A stretch of 64,000 bases of DNA from Lathyrus oleraceus (GCF_024323335.1 NC_066580.1:439214351-439278350); one strand, 5' to 3'; shown: positions 13,980-27,639, counted from the stretch's first letter. Notes: generated from the sequence alone by a model not told the origin. A program made the numbers and translations.

Positions 13980-15390
13980 TCCAAGAGACTCTCATTAACT
14001 ATTAACTTGAATGTTGAAATATTAATCTTATAAATCAATCTCCTCACCATCGCATCGAAAATTTGTACCACTATATTAATTTTATTTAACTATTCATCGA
14101 ACAATTATAATTTTATAAGGAAACATTGTGTATTAAAAAATTAAATAATAAAATAAATAAAAATTAATTTTTATATTTTATTGTTGCAGTCTATTAAAAA
14201 GAAGTCTTATTTGTGTTTAATAAAAAAACGGACAAACAAACACTTTATATTCGTTTAAACGTTGTTAATAATAATAATAATTATTATTAGTATAATAGAA
14301 AAACATTTTTTTTTAAAAATAGCTTATAATTTAAAACGGAGAGAATATGTTAAAGTGGATTGCCTTTTTTTTCTTCATATTGTCGATGTTTCTTTTAAAA
14401 GATTTAAAATAATAGTGGTTCAATTTTTATGGTAAAACTAAGGTTATGTTGAATTAGTTGATCAAAGTTAAAGGATGTTACAATAGTTTCTTCCACCTTC
14501 TTTTACAATAATTGAAATAATATGAGTGTATCTATCTATTTTATGGTAAGACATGGCATGTTGTGGCACAGGCCACAAATACAGATCTAAAGCAAACATC
14601 ATAGATTAATTAAGGATGTAGGAAGATTATGAAATGTCAACCAACAAACTCTGTCTTTACCATTATATTAATTCATTGATTTAAAACTTTCTTACAAATT
14701 TTCAGATTTTTTATGTTAAGCCTTATCTAATGAAATAGATATAGTTAGATCAAATATATCTGCTTTCTTTTTACTCATTTTTATTATAATTAAGAATAAA
14801 GCAAATGTATAATTAGTATGATGAAGAATGATTGAATTGCATGCTAAAACCTCTTCAATTAATTGAGTTTGATAGTTTAGATAATTACATTTATATTTCA
14901 CAATGAATTGTTGATGTGATGTTATACTCTATAAATCAGTCTATACAAGGATACTTAATTTATATAAAATATTTATAAAGATTTTTAAACAGATTATTGA
15001 TTGTAAAATATTGTAATCAAGTCATTGGATTTGTTAAAAAAAATTAATTAGATCTATGTGCTATTTTTTTTCAATTTATCCTCTGAATTTTCAAATAATT
15101 TATAATTAATATTAAATATGTTGCTGAAAATCAATATAAAAAAAGTAAAGAAGATAATCACAAAAACATAATATAAAAATTTTAAAATTAAAGAAAAAAA
15201 TTATGGATTATTGTGAAATGATAACTACTCATGATTGGATCCAGACCTTACATTTGAAATAAATTATAAATTAAATTATATTAAAAATAAAAATTAATAT
15301 TGGTTAAAATAATATATTTATAATGAAAATCGTTTGTCAAATATGAGGGATTGGTAAATATAAAAGTGATAGAGACTTGAAAGGTGGTAC
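13980..15390. other. AT-rich intergenic spacer
   Basis: No gene, RNA or clear element could be supported. A short palindrome of AAT repeats (AATAATAATAATTATTATTA) lies at about 14270-14289. Confidence 0.45.
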
Positions 15391-15393
15391 CAG

Positions 15394-16081
15394 TGTTTTA
15401 AAAATCAGATTGGATTGACCAATTGAATCGAGAATCGAAAAAGTAATCAATCTAATTTGATTAATGAATCATATAAGCTATTAAACCAATGAGAGACGGT
15501 CATAACCGGCCAATACTAATAAAAACTGACGAACCGACGATTTTAGAAAATTGATAGATTAAATGCTTATTTTTTTCCTTAAAAAAATAACACCGTTGTG
15601 ATAATTTAAAAAAATTAAAATTAAAATACAAGTATATTTTTTAACTTATTTGAAATAACTTTTTTTATTTGTAATTAAATTTATTAGACACTGCACTTAT
15701 TTTATTATTTAATTTATATTAACAATTAGATTGTGTTCAAAATTTATTTGACTTGTATTTTGTTTTATTTTATTATGTGTGATGATTATGTTTAAAATTT
15801 GAATTTGAATAATGAACTTGTAAAATTATAATATTTGAAATTTTAAAATTTGATAGGTGTCGTGATCTTTTCGAGATCGAGGCATCTAGTTCGACCGATT
15901 TAATAACTATTTAATTTTGTTATAGAGACCGGATTAATCAATTGAATTATACGATTTATTCAACAAAATTATCTTATTTAATTCAGTTTAGTCATGTAGT
16001 TTGACTGATGATCCAATAATTCGAGCAATAAATCAGGGATCCACACTCATAAATTTGATGACCGGTCTGATTTTTAAAACA
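15394..16081. mobile_element. Roughly 690-bp non-coding element with 16-bp terminal inverted repeats
   Basis: The ends are exact inverted copies of TGTTTTAAAAATCAGA (15394-15409, and its complement at 16066-16081). The inverted homology continues imperfectly inward through GGATTGACC/GACCGGTC-type words. The interior has no ORF and contains repeated CCGATT/CCGGCC words. A target duplication was not found, so the outer limits may be off by a few bases. It looks like a MITE or another non-autonomous TIR element. Confidence 0.5.
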
Positions 16082-16095
16082 TTAGGAGGGGAAAA

Positions 16096-16814
16096 ATGAG
16101 TGACCCATCTCTCCTTGTAGTCATGGTACCGGCAAGGAGACAACCTCTTTACCTTCATCGACAGTCTCAAAGATGGAGTTTCACCATGTTCTCGTTGTTT
16201 CAAACATCAAGAATCACATTCCTATTATTCTTGAGATGGAGAAAGATCAACACGGGGCATGGGTTGAGCTCTTCCGCATCCATGCCCACTCTCATCAGGT
16301 TCTACATAATATTGTTCCTTCCATGGGAAAGAAACCATCGGCAGATAACTCTAATGTCGAGTATGAACAGTTGACTACTCTTGTCTTTATCGTTCTTCAA
16401 TGGATATATTCCACAATTTCCATTGACCTACTGACCACCATCATGGAAGCAGACTCCACTAATATAGAAACCTGGAATCATTTAACTGACATTTTTCAAG
16501 ACAATCAGAATGCTTGTGATGTCACTCTCGAGCAAGAGTTCTCTAACATTCGTATAGAGGCTTTCCCAATGTGTATGCTTATTGTCAACATCTTAAGATG
16601 CTCTCTGGCCAGTTGAGGAATGTCGACTCTCCTGTAAACAACCATCGTCGAGTTCTTCAATTGATATCTGGTCTTCCAGAAGCTTACCGCAATGTCGTTA
16701 TCTTAATTCACTAAAGTAATCCTTTTCTCGCCTTCTATCAAACCTCGTGCTCGCTTTGAAAGAAGATGGTATGGCTAAAATGACTTGCACTGATTCTCAT
16801 TATGCCATGCACAT
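16096..16814 (+). pseudogene. Copia gag, left part of an interrupted element (copia E)
   Basis: The plus strand encodes a copia gag of the UBN2/Retrotran_gag type, with the pieces MEFHHVLVVSNIKNHIPIIL, VLQWIYSTISIDLL, TWNHLTDIFQDN and, after a frameshift near 16570, [12 protein letters not shown] and LALKEDGMAKMTCTDSHYAM. The reading frame is cut at 16814 by the terminus of a large inserted block. Gly/Arg- and Pro-rich gag sequence of the same type resumes at 37689, so the two pieces probably belong to one element. Frameshifts make it a pseudogene. Confidence 0.75.
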
Positions 16815-17643
16815 TGTAACACCCTGACTTAATTAGTCTTTTATTTAATTTTTTATTTGATTTATTTGAGCGACTTATTTAAATGATTATTTTGTGTGAT
16901 TTTGGATGGTTTGGCCGGTGTGTAGTATTTTCGGGAAATTATGCTTGATTAATTGATTTTAGTGAGATTTAATTAATTAAATTAATAGAAATTAGTAGAA
17001 TATTAGGAGTTGGATTATTTTGTGAATTAAGAGGAGTATGTGGTAAGTGGAGAGATGTTGAGTTTTAGTTCGGCAAAAGTTATAATTATGAGAAGATAAT
17101 TAGAATGTTATATAATTAGAGAAGTAGAGAAAATAGGGTTGGGGAACATTTTTGTTAGTATGTGAAAAAGAGGAGAATAGAGAATAAGAGCATTGGAAGG
17201 GAGAGATATGGCTTTGGAAAGGAGATCACTAATAAGGTTGCTGTTGTTGGTTTTGCTGGAATTACAAGGTAATTGAAGATTATTCATTTAAGGTTGCCTA
17301 AATCATGAAAGGGTAAAAAGGTTTCCTGTAACCTCCAATAGGGTTTTATTTTCTATTTGATTGATGATAATCTGATAGATGATGAGTATAATTCTATTTT
17401 TTATGTCATGAGTTGATGTACAATTGTGTTTTGATGTTATGTGTTTCATGAACAAATTGATTCAATGATGAACTTGATGTGAAATTCAGTGTTTTAGGGT
17501 ATGAATCTAATTAAATCATCCATGATGAAATTGACAAATTTGTGTTAAATAGTGAATACTTGACATGTTTGATCATGATAGAATGTGCATTTGTATGTTT
17601 TTGAATGATATAATGGGAAGTGGTTTGAGGTATGAGAGGCAAG
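16815..17643 (+). mobile_element. LTR-like sequence, plus orientation, segment 1 (LTR A)
   Basis: It starts TGTAACACCCTGACTTAATT directly against the copia gag, a form typical of chromovirus-type gypsy LTRs. It is interrupted at 17644 by an Ogre solo LTR. Continuations are 22645-23538, 32806-33113 and from 35591. It contains no ORF. The lineage call (Tekay-like chromovirus) is tentative, because no pol sequence of this element is present. Confidence 0.5.
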
Positions 17644-20600
17644 TGACGCATCCGCGAAAAACAACCGGCGGGCTAAAACAAAACAACACAGAGCCGCCAC
17701 CGTGCGTTATTTATCCCAAAAGAGGGAAAGGAAACGCTCGAAGTAAACCTGGGAAAAGCATGGTCTCGCGACCAAAGAGAATGGGATCGGGAGTCGGTTA
17801 CGCAAGGGGAAGGTATTAGCACCCCTCACGTCCGTCGTACTCGACGGGATCCACGCTCAAAAGATAGGAAAAGGTTGCTAAAACAAACATCACACACACA
17901 CACTGAAGACAACACAGGTGGGAAAAGGGGGAAGAGGGCTCGCTAGGATGTCGCATCCTATGCCTATGTATCTCATCTGGAATGAGAATCAGAGCTACCG
18001 TAGTTCGGCTCACGCACGCCGAAACAAAACACACGCAAAACAGGCAGACATGGAACCCGAACGCCAATTGCTGGACTTACATCAACTTCCGAACCAAACA
18101 AACCCACACTGGAAACCAGATGCCACTTGATGGACTTATACCGGACTCCAAGCACACAACAAGAGGATACGGAATGCCAATCGCTGGGCTTACATCCATC
18201 TCCTACACACACAAGAAGAAACAAACAACAAGTTACTAAGGAGTCGGGAACTCGAGCCTAGCAATTGTCAAGCAAACACACACAAAAAGAAAAAGGGTGA
18301 AAAACAAAAAGGGTGCCCGGAGAGATCTCGTGCGACCTCCTGCCTACGTACCTCATCTGGTATGAGGATCAGGGCAACATAGTTCCCCTTAACAGGGGAG
18401 AAACTTTCTCCTAACCAGAGACCGGGAAATGACCAACTAGAAGGGAGACTGACTCGAGCCTAATAGTTATCATGTATTCCACAATGGTCCTAGGTTGAGT
18501 TTTCTATCTACTTGCACAAGCAGCAAGCTAATCCTAACCAGGCAAAGCAAAGCATGCAAGCACAATCAAAACAAAGCAAACATTCACAATTAGCACACAC
18601 TATATACAGACAAAGGTGGCTCAAACAAGGGTTAGGCTGCAAGAGCAAGCCAACTGTATCAGGGTGATGTTAGCTCTTAACCCTGACATTGAGAGTCAGG
18701 GTGAAGCTGATGAAATAGGAAGTGAGGGGTGTGCCTCACAGCTCTTATCCCTGGCCAGGGAGAGCTTCAGACAAAGGAAGTGTGGGTTCAGAAAGTGGGA
18801 ACCCTTCTACACTTATGACACTGACTCAACTGTACAACTGTACAAGGATCTTGGGTTTCTATCCTCAAGGCATCAACGTGTAATGTGAGCCAAGGGATGA
18901 CTCAACAGAAGAGCGGGAGATGGATTGCACATCTCTTGTGTCTGCCAATTGCCTTATTCAAGGTCTTTTCCTGCTTGGGGACAAAGATAAACAAGCACAA
19001 ACATTGCCTCTTAAGGAGGACTTCAGACAGGTGCCTGGCCAAGTAACAGGTCAGGTCTTCCAGACTACATGGAGTTAGTGATGCTATACCTTAATTGGTT
19101 AAGCAACCAAGCAACAGCAAAAAGCAAGTTCACAATGAACTATAGCAACTAAGGTACCTGAAATCAATCTAATCCAGTCAGTACACAGCTCAAACAGTCA
19201 AACAGACAAACTAAAAGTCAACAGTTAACTGTACACAAGCAATGCATCAAGCAAAGCATAAGCCAATGCTCAACACAAATGACTTAGAAGCCACCTACAA
19301 AACAAACTTAATGTTAACCAACATCAATCAAAACAAGCAACTCAAGCCAAGTGAATTAATTCCTCCATGCCATATGCCTTTTGTCCTGAAAACACAACTC
19401 AATCATGAGAAGCAAACCCCTAGGACAAAGCCTAGGGTCAAAGGGGAAGAAATATTTCAAAACAGAACATGAAAATTATCAAAAATCAAGTTCAATCAAA
19501 TTAGAACAATGTCCAACTGGTCTCATGTTCATATCACACACCAATTTCATTTCATGAAGTATCTAAAGCAAAGCATGTCATTTCAAATCTCATTGGACCA
19601 AACAGAATGAATCAATCCAAACTCAATCCAAAATAATTCAATAAATCCAAAGAAAAATCATGGCTAAACAGCATTCATAACATGTCAATCACACCAAATT
19701 TCAGGTCATTTGGACAACTGGAAGCAAGTCAAATAAAATCCCTAAGTCAAGGCATGTTCAAACAAGCTCATACAAGGCACAAAATCATGCATCAACTTCA
19801 AGCAAGCATAAAACAGAGTAGGAACATGATAAATGCACCAAACCAAAACCATGACAAACTTCAATGTGTCTATAATCACTCCACAAAATTTCAAGTCCAT
19901 ACAATACATATCAAGAATTTCACAAAACATCTAAAATCATGACTCACAAAAAGTCCACAATTGGTCAAACAGAAAGGAAATTCTCAAACAAATTGGAAAT
20001 GCATCCGAAAATTCCATAAAATTCACAAGTTAACCTAACACCCCTAAGCATCATCATGCAAAAATTCAGCTCATTCCAAGTTCATATGGCATGGCAAATA
20101 AAATCAAGAAGTTAGACAAGAAATGGTGTGACACAAATTGTCACACCTAGATTCAAATGATCATATCTCACAATCAAGGAAAGCAAAAATCACAAATTCT
20201 ATACCAAAGTGTTCATTGAGATGTCTAGATTACACATGCAAAATTTCAGCTCCATCCAATTAAGCATCATCATTTCATGATCAAAACATCAAGCAAGGTG
20301 CATGAAAGAACACATATGAACAAACCCTAGGCCATTTTTAATTCCACAGGTGCACAATTTTTTCAAAAATATTCATTAAATTGTAGAGATTACAAGGATC
20401 ATGGCACAAAAAATTTCAGTCAATTTGGACAATTATTTCATGAGATATGAATTTTGGAAGTAATGGAAAAAATAAAAAAAAAAAGTGAAATGAAGGCATG
20501 TGAAATATGGTAACATATGGAAATAAATTCTAAAGCAAAAATGAGAATTGTCCTAGTGGAGGATCGAAGCAGGTCCAATTTCAAAAAGTAGCGCGCGCTT

Positions 20601-22639
20601 ATGCCTATACCTGGACACGTGGTCCAATCACCAGTCCGAAAACACTAAACACCATTCAAAACACGGAAATAAGGATCAAAGTGTGTTTCTGGAAAATTTC
20701 ATCACATTCATCCAATGTTCTTCATCAAATCCCAGCGCATGAACAAATTTCCACCAAAATCAACAAAATCTATATCACTGGAAAGGTCTCTCAACGTACA
20801 TCAACAATCTAACATCATTTTGACCTAATTCATCCTAATTAAAGAGATTCGATAGAAAACATAATCATGCACAAAACTTCTAATTCACATAACTCTCTCA
20901 TTTCTCAACCAAATCCAATGGTTCAAAGTGCAGAATTACCTCCTAAGAGAGATCTACAAGAAGCATGCATTAATTTTATGAATTATCAAAGTTGAAAACT
21001 CACCTTCAAGAATTGGCAGTGGTGAAATCGCGCGTATCAAGCCTTGTAAGTGCAAAACAGAACTTCTATGATGCTTGAATGATTGAATGGAGCAAGGTTT
21101 GTGTGTTAATTATGCACGATCTTGATGAAAATCCAAATTGCCATTGTTGAAGCTCACTTTAACAGTCCTTGAATTGGCTTGGAAATGATGAGATCTTGCT
21201 TCCAACAGCTTCAATAATGCACATGGATCATGGATTAATGAAGATCTTGGCACGGTTTATGAAGAAATATGAAGAAAAGTTGAGAGAAGAAGTGAAGAGT
21301 TTTTTGTGATTTTCAGATCTAGATTGCAATTCTGTTATCGTTAATCAGAAAACAGTTAGGATTTAGTTTATATATGTGATGTTAATGATGCTGTTAATCG
21401 TAATTAGTGTAAATGCAAAGGATTAGTGAAAATGCAAGTTTCATGCTAAATGGTAATTGACCAATCCACCCTCACTTGTGCAATGCAATGTAACAGTAAA
21501 ATTTCTGGTTTGGAGCAAGTTTCAAATGATGTTTCTAAGCTAATGCAAGTGGAATGGAGTGAAAACAATGAATATTTTGCAAAATGACCTTTTTCCCTCC
21601 ACTTTTCAAAATTGGTTCACTTGAAAAATGCACTTTTTGTGTGAGCAAAATTCATGAAATGTAATGCTTGTTTTGGATAGGGGGGATCAAAAGAAATTTG
21701 CTCAAAAAGGTCTCACTCCATTTGGCCTTGTGAATCAAAAGTTATGCCTTGTTGAAGTTCAACTTTTTTTGACAATGATCAATCCATAACTTGCCAACCA
21801 CACATGAGAAATGGATGTTCTTGGACTTTTTGGAAAGGTGAGAGCAAGATCTACAACTTTCATGTTGGACAAAATTTCATTTGAAGCATTTTTGGACATG
21901 TAATTTCAAGGAGAAAACCTTTCCATTTTTGGCAATTTTGAATTACAAGTCACTTTCTATTTTTGGAAAGTTTTCATCTGACTTTATTTTCTTCATTCTT
22001 GATGTTTGAAATGTCAAATGAAACTTGTTTGGACATGAATGAAGTGTCTCTAACCCTCTCCCACCTCCAAATCCACCAGTTGACCTTTGGTTGACTTTTC
22101 TGACTGATAGATGAATTGGCCATGCATAGATGCACTTGAGCTTCAAACTCCTGATGAAATGGCTCAATGATGAAACCCTAGCTTCCATAAGCTCAATATA
22201 ATCATATGATGATCTCCCATCTCAATATAGACCCCATCTCCTTAACAAGCCCTGATTGGCACAATGCAAATGATTAGGGTTGACCAGAGGTCAAAACCCT
22301 AATCTCAAGGCATCTGATCAAGCTCAATGAATCTCTTGGTGATGACAAGACCATGATGATGATGATGTACCATTTTAACCAAGATGAAGCTCAATCCTCT
22401 TGAGAACCAAGAAACCCTAATTTGAAGCACCAACCCTCAGATGGCTAATGATCAATCCAATCAATGAAACCCTCAGGCTTGAATATCTTAACCTCTTTAC
22501 CTTCTGATCAAGACTTAGGAGGATGACTTGCTCAATGTAGCCACATGATATGCAAAGATGCAATGCCTAATGACCTAAAAATGAAATGCAATATGCTAAG
22601 CTAGTCCCAAGAGAGGAGGGTAAATTTTGAGGTGTTACA
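17644..22639 (-). mobile_element. Solo LTR of an Ogre-type element
   Basis: 4,996 bp bounded on the plus strand by TGACGCATCC and GGTGTTACA. Read on the minus strand it is therefore TGTAACACC...GCGTCA, a TG-CA LTR. A perfect 5-bp target duplication GCAAG flanks it (17639-17643 and 22640-22644), with no internal region or second LTR, so it is a solo LTR left by recombination. About 5 kb is the known size of legume Ogre LTRs. The text GGGGAAGGTATTAGCACCCC near 17810 parallels a segment of the smaller Ogre-type LTRs at 23539 and 30732. Small ORFs inside are not genes. Confidence 0.88.
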
Positions 22640-22644
22640 GCAAG

Positions 22645-23145
22645 TGATGAGGGAGATGAATGACATTGTGAAAACTAGGATTTTTGGGATTTTGTATGAT
22701 GTCAATCGATTGATACCTTATGTCAATCGATTGCATGCTTGTTTTTTTTTTTAAATTTGAAATATGTCAATCGATTGACGTCTTGTATCAATCGATTGCA
22801 TGCGTGTATTTTTAGGGAAAAAAATTAATGTAAAACGATTAATTGGAGATGTTAATCGATTGTATGCAGTTTTTAAGAGAATTTTGGAAAGGCATTGAAC
22901 AAATGATTTTGATGTCAATCAATTGACATCCATGTCAGTCGATTGATGTTGAGCAATTTTTGAAAAATTCTAAAATTGAAACATGTTTATTTACCCGACG
23001 ATTTTTGCCATAAATTTAGTTTCATAGGTCCAAATGAAGTTTCGTCTGAGGCGTTAGAGAGCTAACACGCAGAGCTACCGCATAGTAATATCTTCTGAGA
23101 TAGTTGGTGTGTTGATGCATGTTCATTATGTGAAAATCTGTTGTG

Positions 23146-23210
<65 letters not shown>

Positions 23211-23538
23211 GTGTGAATTATTATACATGTTTGTTGAGACGAGTGGTTCGGAGTGAGAACTACTCGTAATATGTTGAGTGCGTGATTGATATAGTCAGAG
23301 TGAGGCTGTAATATTTTACATGTTATTGTTGTCTGGTTGTTTATAGTCAGAGTGGGGTTGTATTCAATTGTGTTGTTATTATTACGTGATTAAATTCCAT
23401 GCATCATATGGCATTATTATTGTGAAAAAGGCATGTTTGCTAGTTCAGAGTGGAGACTAGTGACTTGTCTCAAGCTCAGGGCTTGAAACTCAATATGGGG
23501 GCTCGGGGTTCGTAGTTGATTGGAACCCGGTTCGTATG
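22645..23538 (+). mobile_element. LTR A, segment 2
   Basis: Continuation of the LTR-like sequence after the Ogre solo LTR. It carries several copies of CAATCGATTG-type palindromes between about 22705 and 22945 and an AT microsatellite. It is interrupted at 23539 by the Ogre-type element. Confidence 0.5.
23149..23207. repeat. (TA)n microsatellite
   Basis: About 29 uninterrupted TA dinucleotides, likely length-variable. Confidence 0.95.
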
Positions 23539-25608
23539 TGTCATACGGTGAACTGACTTTTTGTGTTTTGCTTTGGAAAGCAAATGTCGCGGTTAGCAAG
23601 AGTCGCCACCGACTTTTCTTTTATCCAATAAGGAAAGGTGGAAAAGAACAGGAAAGACCTTAATTTGATTTTGGGTTCGGGAGGTACATTATACAAAGGG
23701 AAGGTATTAGCACCCTTTGTATCCATGGTTATCCATGGGCTCTTAATTGCTTGATCACTTATGTTTGTCTGGAAAAGTGGTTGTGAATTGCTTAAAAAAA
23801 TGTTTTGAGAAGAGAATTTAACTTTGTAATGATTCTTGTATGAATGTATACAAAGTGGTTATCTCGTTTAGTTTTGAAAGTTATTTAGAAAAATATAACT
23901 CGGTAATGATTCTAGTATGAATGTATACCAAGTGGTGATTTTCTAAAGATGTTTTGAAAGGTGTGGGGTGTGAAAAATGTTTTAGGTGGTGAATCAGCAA
24001 TTAAGAGTTATACCTACCCAAGGTCTTTATAAGTATTTCCTATCCTTATGAGGGGTAAAACTGTCCTTACTATTGAGGAGTAAGTAGTTTTATCCTTTGG
24101 ATGCAAAAGGGACATCGTAGGGTCATCGATTGGTCGTCGAAAGCAACGGTTGTAAGGATACCTTAGCATTCGAAGGGACTATCATCATTTAACCGTAGGC
24201 TACACCGAAGGGTCATCGGGGGACAAAATCATATATTCGAAGGCAACATCCGAGGGGCTATGATTTATTTTAGAGGGACATGATGATTTAATCGAAGGGT
24301 CTTTGCTAAGTGTATCCCCACATCCGCGGGACATGACTGTAATACCGTAATATCGTAGGGTAACAAAGAGAGGTCCAAGATCGCATATTTAAAGGCAAAG
24401 TTTTACAATTAATTAGATAGTCGTAATCGATTAAGTAATTAGGTCCACATTAAAATCGATGAAATCAATACATTAAAATCAATTAGGTAATTTAGGATGA
24501 ATCTCCACATTAAAATTAAGTAATTCAGAATCCATCTCCATAAGGGTATCCCACATATAAAGTGGAATACCTAACCGGCCGTTTCCTCGGGAATATGTAA
24601 GCCTTTACATAATTCAGCACACGGGTTAGAACATCGAGATAAAGTACAATTGAAAATTGCACCACAAAATAAACACAACAGTCATAAAGTCAGGCCAAAT
24701 AATGCAGAATTATAATAAATCTTGATTAGATAAACATAAGGCAGAACAGAAAAGAAACAAAACAGCCACTGTCCCGTTCGCTCCTGCTTCGCCTAGCGAA
24801 GGCTTAGCGAGTGCTCGCTACAGGCTCGCTTAGCGATGTGCTAGCGAGCTGCTACGGGTTTTGAGTTTGATAGCAGCATGATCTCCGGCACCCTGAACTT
24901 TATGGCATTTAATTACAGGAATAGCATGGACAAACATTCAGGATATTCAGGCATACTTAAATTCACATGTGAAATCAAATTACATATCCGAAAATTTAAT
25001 CATGATGCATTATGTATGTAGAGATTACCGATTAAAAGCATAAAACAGTAGTGATGCGCAAACCTGTTTGCAATGGAATTGCAGCTTTGGATTGGCCAAT
25101 CGGGTCGAATTGGGCGGAGGCAACCTTGGTGCGGATGAGTGGCCTTCAGGGTTTCTTTACTCGGAATTCTCTGAGTTAGTCTCCAGGGTTTCTATGCCAG
25201 GGTTTCTGTCCGTCTTCCTCTCTCCCTTTTCGTGATTGAAGTGTCGGTATTTATAGTGATTGTGGAGACCTAATGGGCTCAGAATGAAGCCCAAAAATTC
25301 TGATATTCGCAAACTTCGCTAGGCGAGCGTGTAGCGAAGGGTTCGCTAGGCGAAGGATATGCTCGCCTAGCGAGCAGGCCATCTGTGACCTAATGGGCTC
25401 AGAATGAAGCCCAATAATTCTGGTATTCGCAAGCTTCGCTAGGCGAAGGAGTTGCTCGCCTAGCGAGCAAGCTAGTTTGGGCCTTTTTCTGGATTGGGTC
25501 TGTTGTGAGTTGGGCTTTTGTTCCTTTAAGGTCAGTGCCTTGCAGAATAAGTCGGAGTGCTTCGAGAAATATTTTGCAAGATTAATGGGCAAATTTTGGG
25601 GTATGACA
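23539..25608 (-). repeat. 3' LTR of the Ogre-type element
   Basis: 2,070 bp. Near 24780-24860 and 25310-25470 it contains many copies of CGCTAGGCGA/TCGCCTAGCG-type palindromic words. It also has an imperfect repeat of about 120 bp starting CCTAATGGGCTCAGAATGAA at about 25268 and 25388. Confidence 0.92.
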
Positions 25609-27639
25609 GCTGCCCCTGTTCAATATTCTTGAACCGAGAGAGTTAGGATGGCAAGTATGCCATTCGTGGTCTGAAGGTGGAAGATTATTGAACACTAGAA
25701 TGCCCCAAAAATTTGCACTTGTCAATTAGTCTTGATGGAGATGGGCTTAAAGATGCCATCCAGGAAGTTTGATGATGAGAGCTTCAGATTGTGTCGTACG
25801 TTAGACGATATCTGAAGACATGGGTGTCATACCGGGTCATTCGCTAGACTGTATCGTGAGTCCTCCCTTGTCGACTTCGCTGGGGAGTATGAGTGTGTTA
25901 TACGCTGCTGGGGATAAGGGATCAGAATAGATCATACGCTAGACCCTATCAGAATAGCAGAGTGAGTTATCCATTAAGCGGGTGACTTCACTGGGGATGG
26001 AAGATTAGACCGGATCGTATGCTAGATCGTGTCTGAGTAGCAGAAGGGTCGTCCGTTAGGCTGAATCTGATGATGAAAGGGATAGTCGTACGCTAGACTA
26101 CGCTTCAGAAATGTACCGCACGCTAGGTAGCATCTGAGGACTTGAAGGTCTAACTGGGTCGTACATTAGACCGTCTCTGAGCAGAATGAGCCGCCCGTTA
26201 GGCTGAATCTGATGATGAAAGGGGTAGTCGTACGCTAGACTACACTTCAGAAATGTACCGTACACTAGGTAGCATCTGAGGACTTGAAGGTCTAACTGGG
26301 TCGTACATTAGACCGTCTCTGAGCAGAATGAGTCGTCCGTTAGGCTGAATCTGGTGATGAAAGGGGTAGTCGTAAGCTAGACTACACTTCGGAAATGTAC
26401 CGTATGCTAGGTAGCATCTGAGGGGATGAACGTCCAAATGGGTCGTACGTTAGACCGTCTCTGAGCAGCAGAACGAGCCGTCCGTTAGGCTGTTTCTTAA
26501 TAGTTGAAGAAATAATATGTTGGGTTGAATCAGAATGGACCGTACGTTAGGCTATATCCGATGATATTTGTATATGTTGTATTTGCAATAAATGTCTGGG
26601 AAGGGCTTATAGATGCCATCGTTAGGAGGATGTCAGAATGAATGTTGACATGGAGTATATCTGAAAGATGTAGTTGAATCCTGAATGTAATTGATAAAGA
26701 TGTCCGTCTGAATGGATCTTTGTTTTGACTGTATCAAGAGGATAATTAACCTGAAAAATAATGTTAGCTTCATGCCATGTCATGATGCATGAGATGTTTT
26801 ATGCTTCTGAAACTGAATGCGAACAAGGTATGCATGTGTATGTTGTGAAATGATGTAATGAATGAATCATGCGTCTGAAATAAATGCGAACATTCTATGC
26901 ATGTATATGATGCGAAATGATGCATGAATGGATTATGTGTCTGAAACTTTTGCCGGGGAAAAATAAATCCCCATATTCTGGTTGGAGATATTTGTATCGA
27001 TGACCCTTTCTCAGTTAGGGGTACTTGATTTCTGTCTGATGGTGGAAATACTCAATGGAGCCCGGCTGGGGATAGAAGAGATGACCAGTCTGTCTGGTGA
27101 TGCCGACCTCTTCTGGAAATAGCCAGTTTTTGTTGGGGAACAGGATTTGTAACCGGACTTGTTGGAAAGCATGGTTAGACCTTATCTTCGACCCTAAAGT
27201 CTTTCAGTAACTGTTATTGCTATTTCATGCATGTTTTTTTCGGTAAACATCAATCATATTCAAATGCATATATCAATTCAAATTAAATCAATGGACGTTT
27301 ATGCAAACAAAACAGAAAAAGTAAAAACAAAATCATCTTTTAGGAAATAAAATTGTATTGATTTTGAAAGAGGGCCTATAAATAGGCAATTTGTGTACAA
27401 GGAGACAGAAATCCTAGTAAGAGGAGATTGTCAAGAAAACAAAGAAAAAGCTATGCAGAAAAAGTCTTATTGATTTTAATTCCACTACTGTCATTATGTC
27501 TTCAAGCCTCTCATCTTCTGCTGTCGGATAGAAGTGATTGGCTTGTCAAGTCCCTTGAACTTGGGTGAAGCTGACCAAGAACGGGACATAGTCATACGCT
27601 TTAATCCCTAATTTTTGCCTAGACCGCCTTTTCAGGTTT
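25609..27639 (-). other. 3' untranslated region of the Ogre-type element
   Basis: Non-coding stretch between the end of the pol remnant and the 3' LTR. It contains a 142-bp tandem array (26030-26500), a region of CGTACGCTAGAC/GTTAGGCTG-type words around it (25790-26560), and AT-rich sequence towards 27400. Hypervariable, tandem-repeat-bearing 3' untranslated regions are known for legume Ogre elements. Confidence 0.6.
26030..26500. repeat. 142-bp tandem repeat, about three copies
   Basis: The word following GGGTC (GTACATTAGACCGTCTCTGA and variants) recurs at 26161, 26303 and 26445, exactly 142 bp apart. The companion word CCGTTAGGCTGAATCTG recurs at about 26052, 26194 and 26336. Copies differ by a few substitutions. 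Confidence 0.85.

Noticed and set aside
17565..20000. Several ORFs of 70-90 codons inside the Ogre solo LTR
   Set aside because: They lie wholly in LTR or flanking LTR sequence, overlap each other on both strands, and show no family motif.
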